Positions 42,813 to 49,361 of a stretch of DNA of 49,361 nucleotides are shown here, in pieces. The notes beneath the pieces were generated by a model. The model was not told the DNA's origin. It saw only the letters and a program-made list of their open reading frames with translations, and ran no database searches. The first letter of the stretch is position 1; each line of letters begins with the position of its first letter. A program made the translations under genes and the position numbers. This DNA is from an uncultured Clostridium sp. GTDB lineage: Bacteria > Bacillota > Clostridia > TANB77 > CAG-508. Location: contig CAOKEO010000009.1 in NCBI GenBank assembly GCA_948467495.1, positions 1 through 49,361 on the forward strand, read 5' to 3'.

Positions 42813-43021
42813 TTTTTCTCCTTTTCCCATTCGTGTTTTCTGAATTTTTTAAATTTACTACTTGTTTGTTATGAACTATTTAAGCAGTATAGACATTTAT
42901 AATTTAATTATAACACAAAATATCGATAATATTAAAAAATTCTTGCAAAATGTAGAAAAATGTAATAAAATAAGCAAGTATCATGGCAATGTGAAAAACA
43001 TTGGTATCATGGAGGTAAAAA

Positions 43022-44434
43022 GTGAACAATGCAGAGGAAATCAAAAAACAAAAACAATATATGCAAAAAATAAAAGAAATAAATCAAAATCAAACATTAA
43101 AATACAACATATTAACTATGGGATGTCAGTTAAACGAAAACGATTCCGAAAAATTATCCGGCATGCTGGAACAAATGGGATATAAAAGGACAAAAAATCA
43201 AAAAGAAGCAGATTTGGTATTATTTAATACTTGTTGTGTCAGAGAAAATGCAGAAGATAGACTTTTTGGAAGATTAGGAGAACTCAAAAGGTTAAAAGAG
43301 GAAAAAGGTATTATTATTGCGATTGGCGGATGTATGATGCAAGAAAAACATATCACTGACAAGATTAAGGAAAGCTATCCATTTGTTGATATTCTGTTTG
43401 GAACGCATACTCTACATAAATTTCCACAAAACATGTATCAAGCTTTAGAAGAAAGAAAAAAGCAAGAAGATATTATTGACATCGAGGGTGAAATTTATGA
43501 AGGTTTACCCATTAAAAGAGATAGTAAAATCAAGGCTTCTGTTACGATTATGAATGGCTGTAATAATTTTTGTAGTTATTGTATTGTACCATATGTGCGT
43601 GGAAGGGAAAGAAGCAGGCAGCCAAAAGATATTATGAATGAAATAAAAGATTTGGCAAAACAGGGATATCAGGAAATTACTTTATTAGGGCAAAATGTGA
43701 ATTCTTATTTAAGAATGGAAAAAGAAAAAGGAATTGAATTTGAACCACATGAAAGGGTCAATTCTTTTGCTACTTTACTAAAAGCCATTAATAAGATAGA
43801 AGGAATCGAAAGAATTCGTTTTGTATCACCACATCCAAAAGATTTTACAGATGATGTAATCGATGCCATTGCTACTTGCGATAAAGTATGCAAATTAGTG
43901 CATTTGCCTTTACAATCTGGAAACACCAAAGTGTTAAAAGAAATGAACCGAAAATATACCAAAGAGCAATATTTGGCATTGGTGGAAAAAATGCAAAAGA
44001 GAATTCCGAATCTGACTTTATCAACTGATATTATTGTAGGATTTCCAGGAGAGACAGAGGAGGAATTTGAAGATACTTTAGATGTTGTTAGAAAAGTGAA
44101 ATTTGAACAAGTTTATATGTTTATTTATTCAAGAAGAGTGGGAACACCAGGAGATAAGATGGAAAATCAGATTCCAGAAGAACAAAAACATCACAGATTT
44201 AATCGACTAAAAGCTTTCGTAGAAAGCCAAATTCAAGAGAATAATCAAAAATATGTAGGAACGATTCAAAAAGTTTTAGTGGAAGGTGAGAGCAAAAATA
44301 ATCAGGAGTTATTGACGGGAAGGACGGATAGTAACAAAGTGGTTATTTTTGAGGGGAGCAAAGAGTTAATCGGTACGATGCAAGATTTAAGAATTGTTTC
44401 AGAACATATGTGGTATTTGAAAGGAGAAATGTAG
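43022..44434 (+). CDS. miaB: tRNA-2-methylthio-N6-isopentenyladenosine synthase MiaB
   Basis: Methylthiolates isopentenyladenosine-37 in tRNAs that read UNN codons. 470 residues: UPF0004 domain with cluster cysteines in TMGCQLNEND (about 36), NTCCVREN (about 71) and GGCMMQEK; radical SAM domain with CNNFCSYC (CxxxCxxC) near 180-187; C-terminal TRAM domain from about 405. The GTG start at 43022 follows ATGGAGG with good spacing. The gene abuts mutS, which starts one base after its stop, a common clostridial order. Confidence 0.95.
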   Translation: MNNAEEIKKQKQYMQKIKEINQNQTLKYNILTMGCQLNENDSEKLSGMLEQMGYKRTKNQKEADLVLFNTCCVRENAEDRLFGRLGELKRLKEEKGIIIAIGGCMMQEKHITDKIKESYPFVDILFGTHTLHKFPQNMYQALEERKKQEDIIDIEGEIYEGLPIKRDSKIKASVTIMNGCNNFCSYCIVPYVRGRERSRQPKDIMNEIKDLAKQGYQEITLLGQNVNSYLRMEKEKGIEFEPHERVNSFATLLKAINKIEGIERIRFVSPHPKDFTDDVIDAIATCDKVCKLVHLPLQSGNTKVLKEMNRKYTKEQYLALVEKMQKRIPNLTLSTDIIVGFPGETEEEFEDTLDVVRKVKFEQVYMFIYSRRVGTPGDKMENQIPEEQKHHRFNRLKAFVESQIQENNQKYVGTIQKVLVEGESKNNQELLTGRTDSNKVVIFEGSKELIGTMQDLRIVSEHMWYLKGEM

Positions 44435-47050
44435 ATGGCAGAATATTCACCAATGATGCAAAAATATCTTGAAACCAAAGAAGAATACAAAGACTGTATC
44501 CTATTTTACCGACTAGGAGACTTTTATGAAATGTTCTTTGATGATGCCATTTTAGTCGCAAGAGAGCTAGAAATAACATTAACAGGAAAAGAATGTGGAC
44601 AAGAAGAAAGAGCACCAATGGCAGGAGTGCCACACCATGCAGCTGAAATGTATATTGCCAAACTAGTAAGCAAAGGCTATAAAGTAGCCATTTGTGAACA
44701 ACTAGAAGACCCCAAAACAACAAAAGGAATCGTCAAAAGAGGAGTTGTACGTGTTGTCACACCAGGAACGGTTGTAGAAAGTAATATGTTAGAAGAAAGA
44801 AAAAACAATTATATCATGTCCATTTTTAAATCTGGCATTTACTTTGGAATCAGCATTTGTGACATTTCAACAGGAGAATTTTATGCGGCAGAAATCAAAG
44901 ACAATCATAATTTTCCCATGTTGTTAGATGAGATAGCAAGATATAATCCTTCTGAATTAGTCGTTAATTCTATGATGGCAGATGGCAAGGAAGAAATCGA
45001 TACCATAAAAGAAAGATTCGAAGATTTATACATAACCAAGTTTGATGACAAAAACTTCTCAACAGAAATCGAAAATTTAGCATTAAGATTTAGCATCGTT
45101 GACAATCATGATAAAAACATAGAAAAATTTGAAGACAAAACCTTAGCGATTAGTGCGATTCATGCCTTAGTAGCCTATATCGAGGACACACAAAAAACGA
45201 CACTAGACCATATCAACAAAATTGTCGTTTATCCATTATCCAGATATATGGCATTAGACATCAATGCTAGAAGAAACTTAGAAATAACAGAAAAATTAAG
45301 AGACAAATCCAAAAAAGGAACCTTATTATGGGTATTAGACAAAACCTCCACCTCGATGGGAGGAAGGTGCTTAAGAAGATGGTTAAATGACCCATTAGTA
45401 GACGTTTTAGCAATCAACAGAAGATTAGAGGCAGTCAAAGAATTAAAAGACGATGTCATGTTAAGAGGCGATGTGGTTGAAAATCTAAAAAAAGTATATG
45501 ATATCGAACGTTTAGCTGGAAAAATGGCTTATGGGAATGCCAATGCCAGAGATATGGTAACTCTAAAAAATTCTTTGTTAAAATTGCCAGAGGTCAAGAA
45601 AAGCCTATCGAATTGTGAAACTAATTTATTAAAAGAGTTAGCCGAGAATTTAGATGAATTACAAGATATTTATGAATTAATTGATGGCGCTATTATCGAT
45701 GACCCACCAATGACCATCAAAGATGGTGGGATTATCAAATTGGGTTATGATGACGAAATTGATACTTTAAAAACCGCACAAATAGAGGGAAAGAATTGGT
45801 TAGTTCAATTAGAATTGACAGAAAAAGAAAAAACAGGAATCAAAAATTTAAAAATAGGATTTAATAAAGTATTTGGGTATTACCTAGAAGTTACAAAATC
45901 GTATTTAGACCAAGTCCCAGAAAGATTCATTAGAAAACAAACCTTAACAAATGCAGAACGATACATCACAGAAGAATTGAAAAACCTAGAAAATCAAATT
46001 TTAGGGGCAGAAGAAAAAGTAGTAACTTTAGAATACAATGCTTTTGTGCAAATTAGAGAGGAAATTGCTAAAAATATTAAAAGGTTGCAAAAAACAAGTG
46101 AAGTGGTATCTCATTTAGATGTTTTGACATCTTTTGCCGAAGTGGCTGAAGATATGAATTATTGCATGCCAGAAGTGAATTCCTCTGGAAGCATTGACAT
46201 TAAAAATGGAAGACATCCCGTTATTGAAAAAATACTAGGACCAGGAAGTTTTGTTGAAAATGATACGTATTTGGACAAGCAGGACAATCGATTATCGATT
46301 ATTACAGGACCAAACATGGCAGGTAAATCTACCTATATGAGACAAGTTGCCTTGATTACGTTAATGGCTCAAGTAGGAAGCTTTGTACCAGCAGAAACTG
46401 CTAAAATTGGAGTAGTGGACAAAATTTTTACAAGAGTAGGAGCATCAGACGACTTGAGCATGGGACAAAGTACCTTTATGGTAGAAATGATGGAAGTAGC
46501 TACCATTCTAAAAGAAGCCACCAATAACAGTTTAGTTATCTTAGATGAAATTGGAAGAGGAACTTCCACCTATGATGGATTATCCATTGCTTGGGCAGTG
46601 GCAGAATTTATTGCTGACAAGGAAAAATGTGGTGCCAAAACTTTGTTTGCCACTCATTATCATGAACTAACTGAATTAGAAGATAAACTAGAAGGTATCA
46701 AAAATTATTCAATTGCTGTAAAAGAAAAAGGAGAAGACATCATTTTCTTGCGAAAAATTGTCAGAGGTGGAACCGATGAAAGCTATGGAATTCATGTAGC
46801 TCGCTTGGCAGGTGTTCCGAAAATGGTGACCCAAAAGGCAGACGAGATTTTGCGTTCTTTGGAAAGAAAGAATATTTTAACTGGTCAAAAACAGCAAAAA
46901 CAAGATAAAAAACAAGTGGAAGGACAGTTTGATTTATATCATTATAAACTAGCTGAAATTGCTCATGAAGTGGATAAAATTAATTTGAATGAATTGACTC
47001 CGATAGATGCCTTGAATACACTTGTAAAGATGAAGGAAAAAATGAAATAG
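44435..47050 (+). CDS. mutS: DNA mismatch repair protein MutS
   Basis: Recognises mismatches and small loops and clamps DNA with ATP. 871 residues with all domains: mismatch-binding start with the Phe-x-Glu motif in GDFYEMFFDDA (about 28-38), connector, lever and clamp, then the ATPase with Walker A GPNMAGKST near 625, Walker B LVILDEIGRGTSTYDG near 700 and ATHYHEL. The C-terminal tail ends QTKADEILRSLE-like and a short dimerisation segment. MutL is not in this window; ECF transporter genes follow a REP-like palindrome. Confidence 0.97.
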   Translation: MAEYSPMMQKYLETKEEYKDCILFYRLGDFYEMFFDDAILVARELEITLTGKECGQEERAPMAGVPHHAAEMYIAKLVSKGYKVAICEQLEDPKTTKGIVKRGVVRVVTPGTVVESNMLEERKNNYIMSIFKSGIYFGISICDISTGEFYAAEIKDNHNFPMLLDEIARYNPSELVVNSMMADGKEEIDTIKERFEDLYITKFDDKNFSTEIENLALRFSIVDNHDKNIEKFEDKTLAISAIHALVAYIEDTQKTTLDHINKIVVYPLSRYMALDINARRNLEITEKLRDKSKKGTLLWVLDKTSTSMGGRCLRRWLNDPLVDVLAINRRLEAVKELKDDVMLRGDVVENLKKVYDIERLAGKMAYGNANARDMVTLKNSLLKLPEVKKSLSNCETNLLKELAENLDELQDIYELIDGAIIDDPPMTIKDGGIIKLGYDDEIDTLKTAQIEGKNWLVQLELTEKEKTGIKNLKIGFNKVFGYYLEVTKSYLDQVPERFIRKQTLTNAERYITEELKNLENQILGAEEKVVTLEYNAFVQIREEIAKNIKRLQKTSEVVSHLDVLTSFAEVAEDMNYCMPEVNSSGSIDIKNGRHPVIEKILGPGSFVENDTYLDKQDNRLSIITGPNMAGKSTYMRQVALITLMAQVGSFVPAETAKIGVVDKIFTRVGASDDLSMGQSTFMVEMMEVATILKEATNNSLVILDEIGRGTSTYDGLSIAWAVAEFIADKEKCGAKTLFATHYHELTELEDKLEGIKNYSIAVKEKGEDIIFLRKIVRGGTDESYGIHVARLAGVPKMVTQKADEILRSLERKNILTGQKQQKQDKKQVEGQFDLYHYKLAEIAHEVDKINLNELTPIDALNTLVKMKEKMK

Positions 47051-47056
47051 GGAGAT

Positions 47057-47083
47057 GGGACATGGGGACGTAGATAATGTCCC
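47057..47083 (+). repeat. REP-like palindrome R4
   Basis: GGGACATGGGGACGTAGATA then ATGTCCC, six bases after the mutS stop. The stem GGGACAT/ATGTCCC is complete. Confidence 0.75.
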
Positions 47084-47112
47084 TAACCCCAGATTGAAAG
47101 GAGAAATTTAAA

Positions 47113-47649
47113 ATGTCAAAAAATAAAAAAATAATCTTATCAGCCTTATTACTAGCACTTATTATTATATTATCCAGATTTTTATCGATTAAAACACCAA
47201 TTGTAACTATTAGTTTTTCTTTTGTACCAACCATGTTATGTGCCATATGGTTAGGACCAAAATGGACAATCTTAATTAATGTATTAGCTGATTTAATGGG
47301 AGCAACGCTATTTCCCTATGGTTCATTCTTTATTGGATATACCATCACAACAGCAGTGGCAGGAGCGATTTATGGATTTTTATTATACAAAAAAGAAAAC
47401 GATACCTATACAGATAAACAATTTATCGTAAGAGTGATAATAGCAGTTGTATTAGTAACTGTTATTGCTAATATAGGACTAAATACATTATGGCTAAGTA
47501 TCACAACAGGAAAGGCATTTATGGTATTAATGGCATCTAGAATCGTAAAAGAATTGGTTATGATACCAATCAAGGTAATTCTTATGGTTTTCTTAGAAAG
47601 AGCATTAAGAAAACCATTTAACACATATATAAGGGGCGAAAATGATTAG
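47113..47649 (+). CDS. folT: ECF transporter substrate-binding component, folate type
   Basis: S component of an energy-coupling factor vitamin importer. 178 residues with about six helices. ALLLALIIILSRFLSIKTPI then SFSFVPTMLCAIWLGPKW, with DLMGATLFPYGSFFIGYT, match the folate family (FolT-like). The ATPase and T component follow immediately, which indicates a dedicated (group I) transporter rather than a shared module. Its stop overlaps the start of the ATPase by eight bases. Start ATG behind AAAGGAGAAA. Confidence 0.85.
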   Translation: MSKNKKIILSALLLALIIILSRFLSIKTPIVTISFSFVPTMLCAIWLGPKWTILINVLADLMGATLFPYGSFFIGYTITTAVAGAIYGFLLYKKENDTYTDKQFIVRVIIAVVLVTVIANIGLNTLWLSITTGKAFMVLMASRIVKELVMIPIKVILMVFLERALRKPFNTYIRGEND

Positions 47650-48457
47650 TATAAATGAGGTAACATATCGTTACAAAAAAGGACAAGATATCTTAAAAGA
47701 AATCAATTTAACGATTCCGGAAAAGGAAACCGTTGTTATTATGGGAAAAAACGGTTCTGGTAAGTCAACTTTAGGAAAGCTGATTTCTGGAATTATCAAA
47801 CCCAAAAAAGGAAAGATTTTAATCGATGATTTGGATATGGCAGACTCGAAGAATAAAGAAGCAATACGAAAGAAAATAGGAATTGTATTTCAAAATCCCG
47901 AAAATCAAATTATATTTAACAATGTAGCAGATGAAGTATCCTTTGCTTTAAAAGGCTTAGATGAAAAAGAGGTCAAACAACGTATTGAAACTTCTCTTGA
48001 AAAAGTACATATGAAGGATAAATCCAAAGAGGATTTATATGAACTATCGTTGGGGCAAAAGCAAAGGATTGTGATTGCTGAAGTGCTTGCCAAACAACCG
48101 AAATATATTGTATTTGATGAACCGACTACCATGATTGATAGCAAAGGAAAAGAGGAAATTTATCATATCATAGAAGAATTGAAAAAAGAAGGATATACGA
48201 TTTTATATATTACCAATGTGGCAGAAGAAATGCTGTTAGCAGACAGGATTATTATATTGCAAGAGGGACAAATTGTAGCAGAAATCAAAAGAGAAGATTT
48301 ATGGAATCATTTGGATGTATTGGAACAATATAATATGAAAGTTCCTCTCATAGTAGAATTGGTACAAAAATTAAGGGAACAAGGAATTGAAATGGATTTA
48401 CAAGATTATTCCATAGATGAATTAGTTAGAAAGTTAAAAGAAAAGATATCAGTTTGA
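47642..48457 (+). CDS. ecfA: ECF transporter ATPase
   Basis: ATP-binding subunit of the vitamin importer, 271 residues. Walker A GKNGSGKST near 33, Q loop FQNPENQI near 83 (the NPxxQ typical of ECF ATPases), signature LSLGQKQR near 136 and Walker B YIVFDEPT near 156. ECF modules often have two ATPases; only one is present, so it is presumably a homodimer. The gene overlaps folT by eight bases. Confidence 0.9.
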   Translation: MISINEVTYRYKKGQDILKEINLTIPEKETVVIMGKNGSGKSTLGKLISGIIKPKKGKILIDDLDMADSKNKEAIRKKIGIVFQNPENQIIFNNVADEVSFALKGLDEKEVKQRIETSLEKVHMKDKSKEDLYELSLGQKQRIVIAEVLAKQPKYIVFDEPTTMIDSKGKEEIYHIIEELKKEGYTILYITNVAEEMLLADRIIILQEGQIVAEIKREDLWNHLDVLEQYNMKVPLIVELVQKLREQGIEMDLQDYSIDELVRKLKEKISV

Positions 48458-48497
48458 AAGATAACTAAATTAATGTCAGATTAGGAAGAACAGTATT

Positions 48498-49055
48498 ATG
48501 GTATTTATCATTTTTGTTTTATATGCTAGTTTTATATTTTTTATCGATACGAATCTACTTTTATTGGTAGTCTTTTTGTTGAATTTATTGGCTATGTTAC
48601 TTTTAAAAATAAAAACAGGAGATGCCGTTCAGAATATCGTAAAATGGTTGCCATTTATTCTATTAACAGTTCTCATAAATTGTTTGATATCTAATTATGA
48701 ATATGCTCTTTTGGTAGCAGTTAAGTTGATTTTGGTGTGTAACGCTACTTATATCTATTCGAAGACAACAACAGTAAGAGGAATTGCAAGAACGATAAAA
48801 AATCTTTGCATGCCTTTGAAATGGCTAAATGTGAATACAGATGATATTGAATTATTGGTTTGTATTTCTTTGTCTATGCTTCCAATTTTAAAGAGAGAAT
48901 ATTTTCAATTAAGAGATGCTTGTCTTGCTAAGGGAATTGCTCTAAATATTAAAAACAGTAGGGTGGTTTTGACGAAATTAATGATTTCTGTTATGAAAAG
49001 AGTAAATGAAATAGAGGAGTCAATGATTGAAAAAGGATGGGACATAGGAACATAG
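48498..49055 (+). CDS. ecfT: ECF transporter T component, probably C-terminally truncated
   Basis: Membrane scaffold of the importer, 185 residues with about four or five helices. The coupling helices that bind the ATPases carry Ala-Arg-Gly-like motifs, here CLAKGIAL near 145 and MIEKGWD near 178. The protein then ends DIGT-stop, inside REP-like palindrome R5. Family members usually have about 60-80 more residues, including a last membrane helix. The repeat insertion therefore seems to have cut the C-terminus and provided the stop codon. It may still work because both coupling motifs remain. Confidence 0.78.
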   Translation: MVFIIFVLYASFIFFIDTNLLLLVVFLLNLLAMLLLKIKTGDAVQNIVKWLPFILLTVLINCLISNYEYALLVAVKLILVCNATYIYSKTTTVRGIARTIKNLCMPLKWLNVNTDDIELLVCISLSMLPILKREYFQLRDACLAKGIALNIKNSRVVLTKLMISVMKRVNEIEESMIEKGWDIGT

Positions 49056-49066
49056 ATAATGTCTCC
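49039..49066 (+). repeat. REP-like palindrome R5
   Basis: GGGACATAGGAACATAGATA then ATGTCTCC. It overlaps the ecfT end. It is followed at once by a stretch similar to the left flank of family A (CATAACTATTTAGATGTCTT). Confidence 0.65.
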
Positions 49067-49121
49067 ATAACTATTTAGATGTCTTGTTTTTGCAATATTT
49101 TTTAAGTGTAAAATATTGCAT
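49066..49121 (+). repeat. Collapsed family A-like hairpin
   Basis: The flank resembles that of family A (AACTATTTAGATGTCTTGTT). It runs into TGCAATATTTT and AAAATATTGCA (49091-49121), an 11-bp perfect stem with an eight-base loop. The conserved core is absent and no right flank is seen. Confidence 0.5.
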
Positions 49122-49239
49122 AATTGGCAAAGTACATCTGGAACGCCCTGGAGAACGTCTTGGCGGTTTTTACGATGAGAATGGCGCCTGGTTTTCATTA
49201 AGTAGAGTTGCCCGGATTTACGATCCCTTTGATTCGTAA
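49120..49239 (+). pseudogene. C-terminal gene remnant, foreign composition
   Basis: An open stretch encodes IIGKVHLERPGERLGGFYDE and then NGAWFSLSRVARIYDPFDS before TAA. The codon use is GC-richer (GCC, CGG, GGC, CGC) than the rest of the window. No start codon or ribosome binding site is visible and the hairpin lies over its 5' part, so the N-terminal portion is lost. The family is not recognised. It includes a CGG used as Arg (VARIYD), in line with foreign origin. A terminator follows. Confidence 0.5.
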
Positions 49240-49270
49240 AGCTTTAAGGTTCACTGCTGTAAAATCCAAA

Positions 49271-49304
49271 AGAGGGAACTTTTTAAAATTTAAGTTCCCT
49301 CTTT
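49271..49304 (+). terminator. Terminator serving as probable intron target
   Basis: AGAGGGAACTT (49271-49281) pairs perfectly with AAGTTCCCTCT (49292-49302), followed by TTGAA. It ends the remnant gene. Confidence 0.8.
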
Positions 49305-49311
49305 GAAATAT

Positions 49312-49361
49312 GTGCGACAGGCATGTCGTTTAGCTAATCGGTGAAAGTCCGTATTGGAGGT
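49312..49361 (+). mobile_element. 5' end of a probable class IIC group II intron, cut by the window edge
   Basis: GTGCGACAGGCATGTCGTTT, then AGCTAATCGGTGAAAGTCCG up to the window end. This has the layout of the start of class IIC introns such as that of Oceanobacillus iheyensis (GUGYG start, GGCAUG hairpin, GGUGAGAGUCC-like segment). Class IIC introns insert directly after terminator hairpins, and one ends nine bases upstream here. The reverse transcriptase and the remaining domains would lie outside the window. Confidence 0.65.

Noticed and set aside
49070..49260. Structured RNA (6S- or riboswitch-like) because of the higher GC content
   Set aside because: One frame reads as a convincing protein C-terminus ending at 49239, so a gene remnant explains it better.

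Overview
The window is AT-rich and reads like a low-GC Bacillota of the Clostridia type. It has strong AAGGAGG-type ribosome binding sites, near-consensus sigma-A promoters, RqcH, a BceRS-BceAB module, an anaerobic NrdD/NrdG pair, an adjacent miaB-mutS pair and an ECF folate transporter. No tRNA, rRNA or CRISPR array was seen.

Layout. 1-4.2 kb: a heterodimeric ABC exporter. 4.2-7.8 kb: a hairpin repeat, a small promoter-peptide-terminator unit and a one-polypeptide MmeI-like restriction-modification enzyme. 7.9-12.6 kb: a sugar acetyltransferase, a flavin reductase-like protein and AddA. 12.6-15.8 kb: repeats, an MFS transporter, a Fic protein with a broken neighbour and a small membrane protein. 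15.8-23 kb: RqcH (minus strand), a DUF2207 protein, a DnaB-like ATPase, a YgjV-like protein and an HD hydrolase. 23-30 kb: a MATE-kinase fusion, NrdD/NrdG and an Rpn-family protein with a coiled-coil tandem repeat. 30-37 kb: SdpR/SdpI and a BceRS-BceAB system. 37-43 kb: a HAD phosphatase, DacA, a two-repeat protein of unknown function, VanW-like, L31 and unknown genes. 43-49 kb: MiaB, MutS and the FolT/EcfA/EcfT transporter. The right edge holds a REP-like palindrome, a gene remnant, a terminator and what looks like the 5' end of a class IIC group II intron.

The main discovery is a systematic decoding anomaly. Five genes (acetyltransferase, addA, DUF2207, bceA, bceB) look frameshifted. Every break is the same: one extra C directly before a GGN glycine codon, so that the zero frame meets the codon CGG. 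I count ten such sites. Skipping the C at each in-frame CGG restores proteins of normal family length, with glycine at family-conserved positions. In DUF2207 four successive skips turn a nonsense tail into the expected poly-glycine C-terminus. Reading about 14,000 codons by eye, I find only four other in-frame CGG codons in the annotated genes; two lie in one foreign-looking gene and one could itself be a shift site. This suggests that CGG is unassigned here and read by +1 frameshifting, or that CGGN is a quadruplet glycine codon. A systematic sequencing error must be excluded.

The second discovery is a set of intergenic hairpin elements. Family A has six copies and family B three; there are also single hairpins at 17.68 kb and 27.92 kb. 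Each has a long AT-rich outer stem that varies by locus with pairing kept, around a more conserved core from which internal hairpins are cleanly gained or lost. One family A copy has its core inverted relative to its flanks. REP-like palindromes (GGGACAT...ATGTCCC) sit beside several of these and provide the stop codons of two genes.
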